In this document: positions 7,729 to 16,174 of the stretch, piece by piece | Layout: every line of letters begins with the position of its first letter | Numbering within the stretch: the stretch's first letter is position 1 | Origin: Kitasatospora sp. NBC_01246 | Lineage (GTDB): Bacteria; Actinomycetota; Actinomycetes; Streptomycetales; Streptomycetaceae | DNA length: 64,000 nucleotides | Assembly: GCF_036226505.1 (NCBI RefSeq) | Contig: NZ_CP108484.1 | Coordinates: forward strand, 4,960,001-5,024,000 | Reading direction: 5' to 3' | Notes under the pieces: generated by a model | The model's input: the letters and a program-made list of their open reading frames with translations, nothing else | Told to the model about the DNA's origin: nothing | Database searches by the model: none | Position numbers and translations under genes: made by a program

Positions 7729-9105
7729 ATGGCCGCGAGACCACTTGTCGCACGACAGCCCAACGAGCGTCTGCAGCAGCTGATCCAGGAGGCCAGCTGC
7801 TCGAACGCCGGCCTGGCGCGGAGGGTCAACCTCTGCGGGGCCGAACACGGCCTGGACCTGCGGTACGACAAGACCTCCGTCGCGCGCTGGCTCCGTGGCC
7901 AGCAGCCGCGCGGGCAGGCGCCGGCGGTGATCGCCGAAGCGCTCGGGCGCAAGCTCGGCCGGGGCGTGTCGGTCGAGGAGATCGGCATGGCCGACGGCAA
8001 GAACCTCAGCTCCGGGATCGGGCTGCAGTTCGCGCCGACGCTCAACGCCGCGCTGGAGCAGGTCTGCGAGCTCTGGCGCAGCGACGTCGGCCGGCGGGAC
8101 TTCCTGACCGGGGCGACGGTGGCGGCCTCCGCCCTGGTCGAACCCAGCCGGGACTGGCTGATCACCCCGCCCGACCCGGTGGTGGCGCGTACCGGCGGCC
8201 CGCGGGTCGGTCCGACAGACGTCGCCGCCATCAAGGCGACCACGGCGATGCTGGTCGACCTGGACCACCGGTTCGGCAGCGGGCACGTCCGCCCGGTGGT
8301 CGTCCACTACCTCAACAGCGTGGTCTCCGGCCTGCTCGGCGGCGCCTACCGGGAGGAGACCGGGCGGCAACTCTTCGCGGCGGTCGCCCGGTTGACGGAG
8401 CTGGCCGGCTACATGGCGGTGGACACCGGGCAGCCGGGGCTGGCCCAGCGCTACTACATCCAGGCGCTGCGCCTCGCCCAGGCGGCCGACGACCGCGGCT
8501 ACGGCGGGTACGTGCTGGCTGCCTCGATGAGCCACCTGGCGGCGACGCTCGGCAACCCGCGGGAGATCGCCCAACTCGCCCGCGCCGCGCAGGAGGGCGC
8601 CCGTTCGGTGGCCACTCCGACGGCGATGGCGATGTTCTACGCGGCCGAGGCCCGCGGCCACGCCCTGCTCGGCGACGCCCGCTCCTGCGAGGCGGTGGCC
8701 GCCAAGGCGCTGGAGGCGATGGAGCGGCGCCGTCCGGAGGACGACCCGGACTGGATCGTCCACTTCGACGACGCCTACCTGGCGGACGAGCTGGCCCACT
8801 GCCACCGGGACTTGGAGCAGGCCGGCCAGGCCGAGCACTACGCCCGCCGGGCGCTCGACCTGCACCCGCCGACCAGGGTGCGGCGCCGCGCGGTGGACCT
8901 GGTGCTGCTGGCCACGGCCCAGTTGCAGCAGCGGGACCTGGAGCGCGCCTGCGAGACGGGCGCGCAGGCGGTCCGGCTGCTGAGCGGGCTGCGGTCCAAC
9001 CGGGGCGTCGAGTACCTGGACGAGTTCCGGCGGCGGCTGGAGCCGTACCGGGAGCAGCGGGTGGTCCGCGAGTTCCAGGCCCGGGCCGAGGCGGAGGCCG
9101 CCTGA
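7729..9105 (+). CDS. NsdA-like XRE/TPR transcriptional regulator
   Basis: 458 residues. The first 90 form an HTH-like domain (ERLQQLIQEASCSNAGLARRV, then DKTSVARWLRGQQPRG), and a second segment RRDFLTGATVAAS (near residue 125) is typical of the NsdA group of Streptomyces. The rest is a series of alpha-helical TPR-like repeats to the end. NsdA in S. coelicolor (SCO5582) is a negative regulator of sporulation and antibiotic synthesis. The ATG at 7729 has GGGGAGGCG eight bases upstream. It probably represses or modulates developmental genes; this is inferred from the family. Confidence 0.8.
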   Translation: MAARPLVARQPNERLQQLIQEASCSNAGLARRVNLCGAEHGLDLRYDKTSVARWLRGQQPRGQAPAVIAEALGRKLGRGVSVEEIGMADGKNLSSGIGLQFAPTLNAALEQVCELWRSDVGRRDFLTGATVAASALVEPSRDWLITPPDPVVARTGGPRVGPTDVAAIKATTAMLVDLDHRFGSGHVRPVVVHYLNSVVSGLLGGAYREETGRQLFAAVARLTELAGYMAVDTGQPGLAQRYYIQALRLAQAADDRGYGGYVLAASMSHLAATLGNPREIAQLARAAQEGARSVATPTAMAMFYAAEARGHALLGDARSCEAVAAKALEAMERRRPEDDPDWIVHFDDAYLADELAHCHRDLEQAGQAEHYARRALDLHPPTRVRRRAVDLVLLATAQLQQRDLERACETGAQAVRLLSGLRSNRGVEYLDEFRRRLEPYREQRVVREFQARAEAEAA

Positions 9106-9163
9106 CCGGGGCGAGGAGCGGCGCGTGAGGGGCCGGTGAGGGATGGACCGCCCACGTGGTCAC

Positions 9164-9180
9164 CCGGTTCGGTGAACCGG
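9164..9180 (+). promoter_or_regulatory. Palindromic operator candidate upstream of a membrane-protein gene
   Basis: Two 7-base arms, CCGGTTC (9164-9170) and GAACCGG (9174-9180), with a 3-base spacer. They are followed at once by TAGCGT (9181-9186), which resembles a -10 element. It lies about 95 bp before the TTG start at 9279. No regulator is identifiable. Confidence 0.45.
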
Positions 9181-9278
9181 TAGCGTGGGCGCGACGTCCA
9201 AGGAACTGTGATGCCCCCAAGAACCGACGAGATGTGGTCCGCCGTCAGCGCGCGGTCGTGCACAGGTGAGGAATCGCG

Positions 9279-10433
9279 TTGAGCCAGCGCCGCTCGTACC
9301 CCAACTCGGGTGACTTCAACCTGGACGATCTCTTCCGTCCCGAGCCGAGTCAGCCCCCGGGGCCGGACGCCCAGGGCCAGCTGCCGCCCCCGATGCCCGG
9401 CCAGCAGCCGCCGGCCGGGCTCCAGGGGCAGCAGCAGCCGCCCGGACAGCCCTCCGGGCAGCCGGAGTACCTCGGCGGCGGTGGGCACGGGCTGCCGGCC
9501 CAGGGCGCCTCGTGGGGCGGCCAGCCGCTGCCCGCCCAGGGCGCCCCGTGGAACGGCGCCCCGCAGGCCGCCCAGGCGCCGGAGACGCAGTACCTGCCGC
9601 CCTACCCCTCGGGGGACCCGCAGGCGGCCGGCTACCCGGCGCGGCCCGGGCACCAGCAGCCCGCTCCGGGCTATCCGCAGCAGCCTGACCACGGCTACCA
9701 GACCTACCAGCAGGCCCCGCCGGAGTACCCGGCCCCGCAGCAGGGGTACCCCGGGCAGGACTTCCCGACCCAGGCCGGCAACCGCGGTGGCGGGCGGTCG
9801 TCCGGCAAGCTGATCATCGGCGGGGTGGTGGCCGGCTGCGTGGCCGCCGGCCTCCTGGTCGTCGTGCTGATGAACGGGGACGACGACACGGCGGACCCGG
9901 GGAAGAAGGCCGCCCCGGCGGCCACCGGCAGCAGCACGGCCGGCAGCCCGCCGCCCGCGAGCGGTTCGGCGGCTGCCGTCAGCCCCGAGGTCAAGGCCCA
10001 GGCCCAGCCCCTCTCCGACCTGCTGGGCACCGCCAACGACAGCCGCCAGGCGGTGATCGGCGCGGTCGCCGCGGTGCAGAAGTGCGACAAGCTCCCCGAG
10101 TCCCAGCAGGCCCTGACCGAGGCCGCGGGGAAGCGCCGGGAGCTGCAGACCAAGCTCGCCGCGCTCAAGACGGACAAGCTGCCCGGCGGCCCGCAGCTGG
10201 TCGAGCAGCTCAACGCGGCCTGGCAGGCCTCGGCGACCGCGGACGACGAGTACGCGGCCTGGGCCGCCGACGCGCAGAGCGCCTGCGACCCCAAGAAGAT
10301 CGACAACCAGCACTACAAGAACGCGGTCCAGGCCAGCGGGACCGCCACCCTCGCGAAGAAGCAGGCCTCCGGCCTGTGGAACACCATCGCCGGCCAGACC
10401 GGCCTGCCGACCCGCGGCGACGGCGACCTCTGA
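9279..10433 (+). CDS. Proline/glutamine-rich single-pass membrane protein, unknown function
   Basis: 384 residues. About 165 cytoplasmic residues are rich in Pro, Gln and Gly. One membrane helix follows (KLIIGGVVAGCVAAGLLVVV, near residues 175-197), then an acidic stretch and an extracellular, mostly helical domain of about 190 residues with four Cys/Trp-containing conserved-looking blocks. The start is TTG at 9279, chosen because GTGAGGA lies six bases upstream and no ATG or GTG is better placed. The architecture is common in actinomycetes and I do not recognise a function. Confidence 0.75.
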   Translation: MSQRRSYPNSGDFNLDDLFRPEPSQPPGPDAQGQLPPPMPGQQPPAGLQGQQQPPGQPSGQPEYLGGGGHGLPAQGASWGGQPLPAQGAPWNGAPQAAQAPETQYLPPYPSGDPQAAGYPARPGHQQPAPGYPQQPDHGYQTYQQAPPEYPAPQQGYPGQDFPTQAGNRGGGRSSGKLIIGGVVAGCVAAGLLVVVLMNGDDDTADPGKKAAPAATGSSTAGSPPPASGSAAAVSPEVKAQAQPLSDLLGTANDSRQAVIGAVAAVQKCDKLPESQQALTEAAGKRRELQTKLAALKTDKLPGGPQLVEQLNAAWQASATADDEYAAWAADAQSACDPKKIDNQHYKNAVQASGTATLAKKQASGLWNTIAGQTGLPTRGDGDL

Positions 10434-10436
10434 CGG

Positions 10437-10523
10437 CGACGGGGCCCGCCCCGGCGGGGCCGGACCGGACATGCGGCGGGGCCGGCCCGGGTGACCGGTC
10501 CGGCCCCGCGGCGGGCCCCGTCG
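10437..10523. terminator. Large compound hairpin between convergent genes
   Basis: A 14-bp outer stem (10437-10450 with 10510-10523) continues after a 3-base bulge (10451-10453) as a 15-bp inner stem (10454-10468 with 10495-10509). All 29 pairs are perfect, with a 26-base loop. It fills almost the whole gap between the membrane-protein gene (+, ends 10433) and the lipoprotein gene (-, ends 10531), so it should stop transcription from both sides. Confidence 0.85.
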
Positions 10524-10530
10524 AGGCCGG

Positions 10531-11832
10531 TCAGGCCGGCGGCCGGCTCCCGGTGAGCACCCAGCGGACGTCCACGAAACCCGGCTGCTGCAGGGCCAGC
10601 CGGCCGCCCTTGACCACCTGGTAGGTCACCCAGGTGTTGACCAGCCGGGGCGACTCGGTGCTGGCCAGCATGTTGGTGGTGCCCCAGTTCAGCGGCGGGG
10701 TGAGCCCGACGTCGATCTGCTCGCCGCCGTCCAGCAGGGCGGTCACGGTCTTGGCGGTGAGCGGGCGGCCGGCGGCGGAGAGCCGGTCGGCGACCTGCCG
10801 GAAGACCTCGTAGGCGACCCAGGTGGTCTGCACCCCGGGGTCGGAGACGTCCACGCTGCGGCCGCCGGCGGAGTCGCCGGACACCACCGAGCGCAGCGCG
10901 TCCCAGACCTTGGCCGACTCCGGCGGGTACCAGCTGGTGACGAACGCGCCGGCCAGCGGGCCGCTGTCGCCGCCGGTGGAGTCGACCACCGACTGCTGGA
11001 CGCTGCCGATCACCGAGGCGACCCGGGTGTTCTTGGGGCCCAGCCGGCGGTAGGAGTCCAGCAGGTTGCCGGTCGGCTCGGCGGCCAGCGCGGAGGTGAT
11101 GCAGTTCCCCGGTTCGTCCTTGCCGATCGCCTTGCGGACGACCGGCGCGTAGTCGCTGGACTGCTCGGGCGCCTTGACGTCCAGCAGCTTGATCCCGGCC
11201 GGCTTCAGCGCGTTGGCCAGGTAGCCGAGCAGGTTGTCGCCGGCCGGGGTGTCCGGCCGGACCAGCGCGACGGCCTTGCAGCCGGCCTCCACCAGCTGCC
11301 GGCCGCTGCCGCCGATCAGCGCCGGCAGACCGCCGCCCACCGGGTAGGACAGCGGGCTGCTGAACTCGGGCTGGGAGAGCCCGTATCCGCCGATCAGCGG
11401 GATGCCGGCGCGCTCCAGGACGGGCATGAAGCTGTCCCCGTACTGGCTGTAGGAGCCGAGTACGGCGACCGCCTTGGCGTCCACGGCCTGCTGCGCGCAG
11501 GCCGCGGCCCCGTCGGCGGTGTTGTGCTCGTTGCAGGTCAGGACCCGCAGCGGGCGGCCGTTCAGACCGCCCTTGGCGTTGAGGTCGCGGCCGATGGCCT
11601 CGGCGAGGGCCGTCATGCCGGGCCGGTCCGCGGTGCCGGTGCCGGACGGGGCCCAGGTCATCACGGTCAGTTCGCCCTTGCCGGTGGCGGCGTCGGCCGG
11701 TCCGCCGCACGCGGAGGCCGAGAAGAGGGTGGGGAGCAGTGCCACGGTGATGGCGGCTGCGGCGATCGGGCGGCGGTTGCGCCGTGCCACGATCGGGTTC
11801 TGAGCCTGGGACGAGCCCTTGAGGCCGGTCAT
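10531..11832 (-). CDS. ABC transporter substrate-binding lipoprotein (branched-chain amino acid/amide type)
   Basis: 433 residues from the ATG at 11832, which has GGGAGGGA upstream. The N-terminus is a lipoprotein signal (Arg-rich stretch, hydrophobic helix IAAAAITVALLPTLF, lipobox SASAC). The mature part is a type-1 periplasmic-binding fold (Peripla_BP_6 family), with DLNAKGGLNGRPLRV and VLGSYSQYG segments typical of that family. No permease or ATPase gene is nearby, so it is an orphan receptor: either it works with a remote transporter or it is a signalling receptor. The ligand is unknown. Confidence 0.82.
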   Translation of the reverse strand: MTGLKGSSQAQNPIVARRNRRPIAAAAITVALLPTLFSASACGGPADAATGKGELTVMTWAPSGTGTADRPGMTALAEAIGRDLNAKGGLNGRPLRVLTCNEHNTADGAAACAQQAVDAKAVAVLGSYSQYGDSFMPVLERAGIPLIGGYGLSQPEFSSPLSYPVGGGLPALIGGSGRQLVEAGCKAVALVRPDTPAGDNLLGYLANALKPAGIKLLDVKAPEQSSDYAPVVRKAIGKDEPGNCITSALAAEPTGNLLDSYRRLGPKNTRVASVIGSVQQSVVDSTGGDSGPLAGAFVTSWYPPESAKVWDALRSVVSGDSAGGRSVDVSDPGVQTTWVAYEVFRQVADRLSAAGRPLTAKTVTALLDGGEQIDVGLTPPLNWGTTNMLASTESPRLVNTWVTYQVVKGGRLALQQPGFVDVRWVLTGSRPPA

Positions 11833-12086
11833 CGGTCTTCCCTCCCGGGGCGCTTCTGCTGCGTACCGGCCCAGCCAAGCCCGGGCGTCGCAAGCAGAGA
11901 GGGCCGAAAAGCGAACGAACGGCAAACGCCGACGGAACTCCGGATGGGGACGCGTGTAGATGGGGAGTGGAGCACGAACCGTCGGGGAACGTACGATCGC
12001 TGTCCATGTCCGCCAGCTCAGATTCTTCGTATCGGTCTTCCCGAAACCCTTCTCGTACGGGCCACCGCTCCAGCACGATGGGCGGC

Positions 12087-12521
12087 ATGCCGCTCAACGA
12101 CCTGCCCTGGTGGCGCTGGCGAGCCCGACTGCGCTCGGCGCTGCACATGCTGTCCGACCCCGGGTTCCAGCAGGAGACCTGGCTCTCCGGCCGGGAGGGC
12201 TTCGGGGACGTGACCGACGCCGTCTACCGGCTGGTCGAGGACACCTGGCTGGACCGCTGGTCCGCCGAGAAGTACGTCGGCACGATCTTCCGGGACTCGG
12301 CCGAGGCGGCGGTGGTGGACGTCGCGGTGCTGCGGGTGGTCCGGATCCTGCACCAGGTCGGCGCGGACGCCCCGGCCTCCGCCTACCTGGGGCACCACGG
12401 CTGGCCGGAGGCGGTCCGGGCGGCCCGGGAGGCCCACGTCAAGCTGGCGGTCAACGACGGCGAGGACCCGGACGCCCCGCCGCGCTCGCTGGACGTGCTG
12501 CGCATCCTGACCTCGTCCTGA
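12087..12521 (+). CDS. SCO4402-family conserved protein
   Basis: 144 residues from ATG 12087 (MPLNDLPWWRWRARL...), chosen because related actinomycete proteins as I remember them begin here. Further upstream starts (12078, 12006, GTG 11967) would add a Ser/Arg-rich stretch that looks non-coding. The protein is small, soluble and helical with conserved Trp and Tyr residues (DVTDAVYRLVEDTWLDRW, EKYVGTIFRDS). The function is unknown. It precedes purU in the same direction. Confidence 0.75.
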   Translation: MPLNDLPWWRWRARLRSALHMLSDPGFQQETWLSGREGFGDVTDAVYRLVEDTWLDRWSAEKYVGTIFRDSAEAAVVDVAVLRVVRILHQVGADAPASAYLGHHGWPEAVRAAREAHVKLAVNDGEDPDAPPRSLDVLRILTSS

Positions 12522-12701
12522 GCCCTTCCTGAGCCCGTTCCGGGCGCTTCGGCGCGGACCCGCGCCGGCGGCCCGGGTCCCGGCCTGCCCGCCGGTGGGC
12601 CGGAGCGTCCCGCAGTGCGGGCAGCGGAACGGTCGCTGTCCAGGATGTGACACGCTGGACCATTCACCACCGGCACGACCTCAGGACGGGATATCCCCAC
12701 C

Positions 12702-13568
12702 GTGGAACAGCAGACGGCCAGCGCCCAGTACGTCCTCACGCTGTCCTGCCCCGACAAGCAGGGCATCGTTCACGCGGTCTCCAGCTACCTCTTCATGACC
12801 GGCTGCAACATCATCGACAGCCAGCAGTTCGGGGACGGGGACAGCGGACTGTTCTTCATGCGGGTGCACTTCACCGCGGCCGAGCCGGTGAGCGTGGACA
12901 AGCTGCGGGCCAGCTTCGCCGCGATCGGCGCGTCGTTCGGGATGGAGTGGCAGATCCACCCGACCGAGGAGCGGATGCGGATCGTCCTGATGGTCAGCAA
13001 GTTCGGGCACTGCCTGAACGACCTGCTGTTCCGCACCCGGATCGGCGCGCTGCCGGTGGAGATCGCCGCGGTGGTCTCCAACCACACCGACTTCCGCGAC
13101 CTCACCGAGGGCTACGGGATCCCCTTCCACCACATCCCGGTCACCCGGGACAACAAGGCCGCGGCCGAGCAGGAACTGCTGGACCTGGTGGCCGAGGAGA
13201 ACGTCGAGCTGGTCGTGCTGGCCCGCTACATGCAGGTGCTCTCGGACGAGCTCTGCACCGCGCTGTCCGGCAAGGTGATCAACATCCACCACTCCTTCCT
13301 GCCGAGCTTCAAGGGCGCCAAGCCCTACCACCAGGCCCACACCCGGGGTGTGAAGCTGATCGGCGCCACTGCGCACTACGTCACCGCCGACCTCGACGAG
13401 GGCCCGATCATCGAGCAGGAGGTGGCCCGGGTGACCCACGACATCACCCCGGACCAGCTGGTCGCGCTCGGCCGGGACGTCGAGTGCCAGGCGCTGGCGC
13501 GCGCGGTGAAGTGGCACAGCGAGCACCGGGTGCTGCTCAACGGCACCCGCACGGTGGTCTTCACCTAG
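12702..13568 (+). CDS. purU: Formyltetrahydrofolate deformylase
   Basis: 288 residues, full length. It hydrolyses 10-formyl-THF to formate and THF, balancing one-carbon units and supplying formate. An N-terminal ACT domain (residues about 8-85, SCPDKQGIVHAVSSYLF) is followed by the formyltransferase domain with the active-site block INIHHSFLPSFKGAKPY (near residue 197) and the catalytic Asp in TADLDEGPIIEQ. The GTG start at 12702 is preceded by AGGACGGG at 12 bases. It stands as a single gene with its own short leader. Confidence 0.95.
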   Translation: MEQQTASAQYVLTLSCPDKQGIVHAVSSYLFMTGCNIIDSQQFGDGDSGLFFMRVHFTAAEPVSVDKLRASFAAIGASFGMEWQIHPTEERMRIVLMVSKFGHCLNDLLFRTRIGALPVEIAAVVSNHTDFRDLTEGYGIPFHHIPVTRDNKAAAEQELLDLVAEENVELVVLARYMQVLSDELCTALSGKVINIHHSFLPSFKGAKPYHQAHTRGVKLIGATAHYVTADLDEGPIIEQEVARVTHDITPDQLVALGRDVECQALARAVKWHSEHRVLLNGTRTVVFT

Positions 13569-13600
13569 AGTCCGCCCGGGGTCTGCCCGCGCTGCCCGCC

Positions 13601-13660
13601 CGCGTCCCGTCCGTCCGCGTCCCGTCCGTCCGCGTCCCGTCCGCCCGCGTCCCGCCCGGC
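13601..13660. repeat. Four tandem 15-bp repeats next to a gene end
   Basis: Units CGCGTCCCGTCCGTC at 13601-13615 and 13616-13630, then two diverging copies at 13631-13645 and 13646-13660. The last copy reaches the stop codon of the anti-sigma gene. It looks like a slippage-prone minisatellite in the gap between two convergent genes. Confidence 0.8.
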
Positions 13661-13670
13661 TAAGGGCGGG
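13651..13670 (-). terminator. Hairpin at the end of the anti-sigma gene
   Basis: A 7-bp stem, CCCGCCC (13651-13657) with GGGCGGG (13664-13670). It includes the stop codon of the leftward gene and is weak but well placed between convergent genes. Confidence 0.4.
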
Positions 13671-14841
13671 ACAGCAGCGGCGCCGCCCGGAGCACCTCGC
13701 GGATCGCCGCCCGGTCGCCGTGCTCGCCGACCGGCACCCGGTCCGGGTCGCGGTGCGCGGCGGCCAGCTGGCAGAACTCCAGCCCGTCCAGGACCATCGC
13801 GGCCACCGGCTCACCGCCGGGCGGTCCGCACTCCGGGCCGTCCAGCGGTATCAGCCACTCGCCGGCGGCCGGTCCGTCGATGACCAGCCGGATCTGCCGG
13901 CCGGTCCGGGCGGTGCCGTCGGGCGGTCCGCCCGCGGGGGTCCCGGCGTGCTCGGGCCGGGAGGCCCGCAGGCCCGCCAGCGCGGCCGGGAGCATCCGTA
14001 CGGCCAGGTCGACCATCTGCCGCAGGTGCTGCGGCGCCGGCGGGGCGTACGGGTAGGCGACCGCGCGGGCCACGTCCTCGCCGTGCACGTAGCACTCGAA
14101 GGCCCGGTCGACGAAGGCGTCGCGCAGCGGGACGGTCACGAAGCCGAAGTCCACCGGGGTGTTGCCCTGCGGGGCCAGGGCCGCGGTGCGGACCAGCTCG
14201 TGGCAGTGCCGGCGCCACCGGGCCCGGACCCGCTGCGGGGGCTGCCCGGCCTGCTCGGCGGTCAGCCGGGCGGTGCGCTCGGTGATCCCGGCCCACGGCG
14301 GGCCGCTCTGCCGGGGTACCCGGGGGAGCGGGGGAGCCGCGTCCTGCGGCGGCACCCGGCGGTCGGCCGTCGCCCCGCCGCCCGGGACGGGGTCGGGCAG
14401 CCCGAGGGCGAGCGCCACGTAGCCGTCCACCGCGGCGAGATGGCAGAGCACCTCGGCCGGGCGCAGGTACTCGGTACCGCCGTGCCAGGGGAGTTCGGCG
14501 ACCTCCTGCCACTCCTCCGGGCCGAGGTCGCGCAGCAGTGCGTCGAGCTTGGCGGTCTCCGCGGTGTAGGGAACGCCCCAGGCGGGGACGGGCAGTTCGG
14601 CCGGCCGCCGGGTCAGGCACCAGTCGAGGACCTGCTGGCGCAGCGAGGCGGGCTGGTCGAGCGGCTCGTCGGCGGAGAGCCAGCCGGCCGCGTCCCGGAG
14701 CCGGGCGGCCTCCTCGGCGCAGCCCGGGCAGCCGCGCAGGTGCTGCTCCAACTCGGCGGCCTCGCGCCGCGGGCAGGCACCCAGGGCCCAGGCGCCGAGC
14801 AGCGAGCGCAGGGCCTCGTGCTGCTCCTCGGTGATGGTCAC
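13660..14841 (-). CDS. Zinc-finger anti-sigma factor fused to an MDMPI-like domain
   Basis: 393 residues from a GTG start that overlaps the sigma-factor stop by four bases (GTGA), so the two are translationally coupled. Residues about 1-60 carry the ZAS motif His-x3-Cys-x2-Cys (HLRGCPGC), expected to bind zinc and the sigma factor. A linker follows, then a domain from about residue 100 to 260 resembling the mycothiol-dependent maleylpyruvate isomerase N-terminal fold (YLRPAEVLCHLAAVDGYVALAL), and a C-terminal SCP2-like part. The inferred job is to hold the sigma factor and release it on a thiol or small-molecule signal. No transmembrane helix is seen, so it is cytoplasmic. Confidence 0.82.
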   Translation of the reverse strand: MTITEEQHEALRSLLGAWALGACPRREAAELEQHLRGCPGCAEEAARLRDAAGWLSADEPLDQPASLRQQVLDWCLTRRPAELPVPAWGVPYTAETAKLDALLRDLGPEEWQEVAELPWHGGTEYLRPAEVLCHLAAVDGYVALALGLPDPVPGGGATADRRVPPQDAAPPLPRVPRQSGPPWAGITERTARLTAEQAGQPPQRVRARWRRHCHELVRTAALAPQGNTPVDFGFVTVPLRDAFVDRAFECYVHGEDVARAVAYPYAPPAPQHLRQMVDLAVRMLPAALAGLRASRPEHAGTPAGGPPDGTARTGRQIRLVIDGPAAGEWLIPLDGPECGPPGGEPVAAMVLDGLEFCQLAAAHRDPDRVPVGEHGDRAAIREVLRAAPLLSRP

Positions 14842-15629
14842 GTGCCCCCGCCCTCGTTCCCGTGGCGCGGTCCGTCGTGCCGGCGCCCGTCGTGCCGCTG
14901 TCCGTCGTCGTGCCGGCCTTCGTGGGGCTGTCCTTCGTGGTGCCGATCGTCGTGCCGCTGCCCCGGGTGACCCGGTCCCCCGTGCGGCGCGGTGCCCTGC
15001 CGCGGCCCGCCGTCGCACCCGTCGTGCCGCCGGCAGTCGGGCGGGCCCGGCTGCCGCTGATGGGCGCGCTCCTCGGCGAGTTCGGTGGCCAGCAGCTCCA
15101 GGCCGAGCCGCATCCGCTGCTTGGCGGTCTGCTCGGTGATGCCGAGCCGGCGGGCCGTCTCCTGGTAGGTGCGGCCGTCGTAGTACGACACCTCGATGGT
15201 CTCACGCAGGCTCTGCGGGAGGGAGTCGACCACGTACTGGACGCGGGCGGCGGTGGCCACGGCCCGGATCTCCTCCTCGACGGGCCCGCCCGGCGTGCCG
15301 GTGCCGTCCGCGCCCTCGACGCCCAGCGGGGCCTCGGCGGCCCGCCGGACCCGCAGGCGGTCGACGGCGCGGCTGTGCGTCAGGGCGCCGAGCCAGGAGC
15401 GGAGCGAGCCCCGGGTGGGGTCGAAGGCCTCGGGGTGCTCCCAGACGTGGGCGAATATCTCGCGGGTCAGCTGGGTGGCGGCGGCCTGGTCGGCCAGTAT
15501 CCGCCCGGCCAGTCCGTGCACCATCGGCGCGAGCTGGTCGTACAGTTCGCCCAGCGCCGTCTCCTCGCCGCGGGCGAGGCGCCGTTGGAGCTGTTCGTCC
15601 CAGCGCGGGGCGCTGCCGGGGGTGGCCAT
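14838..15629 (-). CDS. ECF-type RNA polymerase sigma factor with His-rich tail
   Basis: 263 residues from ATG 15629, which has GGAGGG upstream. Region 2 spans about residues 15-90 (LYDQLAPMVHGLAGRIL, FAHVWEHPEAFDPTRGSLRSWL). Region 4 spans about 135-180 (LPQSLRETIEVSYYDGRTY, then an HTH in ARRLGITEQTAKQRM). The core would end near residue 195, but about 70 more residues follow, composed almost wholly of Gly, His, Asp, Arg, Gln and Pro, with about eleven His. That tail is unusual for the family and may bind metal. It is the first gene of a two-gene unit with its anti-sigma factor. Confidence 0.88.
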   Translation of the reverse strand: MATPGSAPRWDEQLQRRLARGEETALGELYDQLAPMVHGLAGRILADQAAATQLTREIFAHVWEHPEAFDPTRGSLRSWLGALTHSRAVDRLRVRRAAEAPLGVEGADGTGTPGGPVEEEIRAVATAARVQYVVDSLPQSLRETIEVSYYDGRTYQETARRLGITEQTAKQRMRLGLELLATELAEERAHQRQPGPPDCRRHDGCDGGPRQGTAPHGGPGHPGQRHDDRHHEGQPHEGRHDDGQRHDGRRHDGPRHGNEGGGT

Positions 15630-16174
15630 CGGTAACCACCCTCCTACCGTGGGGTTCGCTGCCGTGCCCAACGGTATCCTGCGGCCTTCCGGGAGCGGGC
15701 GGATTCGGTACCGGAGGGGCCACCCGGTTTCGGATCGTCACATCGTGGGATCTGCCGCGGGTCCCGCTGTTCGAAGGCCGTTGGACATATGTCGCACGGG
15801 TGGTTCGCGAGTGGCGGGCGGCGCGCCCGGGGTGTCCGGCGGTAGGTTCGCCACTGCGTGTCCGGCCGGTCGGCCCGGGCCGGACGATCGCCGGTACGAG
15901 GCTCGCCAGAGTGAACGGGACAGTATGCACTGCCCTGTCCCCCGATCGTTGGAATATGCCCGAAGCGCTTGCTGCGGTCCGCCCGTCGAACCATCCTGAG
16001 GCGTATTCGTGTCGCAGCCGGAGCGCGACGGACGAGATGGCGCGGGCGCGACGTACCGGATGTGAACGTACGGCGGCCCGGCCTGCGGCGGCCCGGCGGG
16101 AGCCGGGACCAGCCGGCTGGACGATCCGGCCCGATCGAGACGATGGCCGAACTGCGAGTGCGGGTGGTGGAGCG
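15630..16174. promoter_or_regulatory. 545-bp divergent region between sigma factor and HATPase gene
   Basis: No convincing gene was found. A 7-bp inverted repeat GGGACAG (15917-15923)/CTGTCCC (15935-15941) surrounds a smaller CAGT...ACTG palindrome. An ECF-like promoter facing right, GAACC (15988-15992) then 16 bases then GTGTC (16009-16013), could link the HATPase gene to an ECF sigma factor. The HATPase frame stays open upstream to 15800, so its N-terminus could be longer than annotated. Confidence 0.4.

Noticed and set aside
7443..9128. Long plus-strand frame covering the NsdA-like gene in another phase
   Set aside because: Arg/Gly/Pro-rich shadow of the real gene at 7729-9105, without domains.
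13601..13660. Tandem repeats considered as a CRISPR array
   Set aside because: Units are contiguous 15-mers without spacers, and no cas genes are present.
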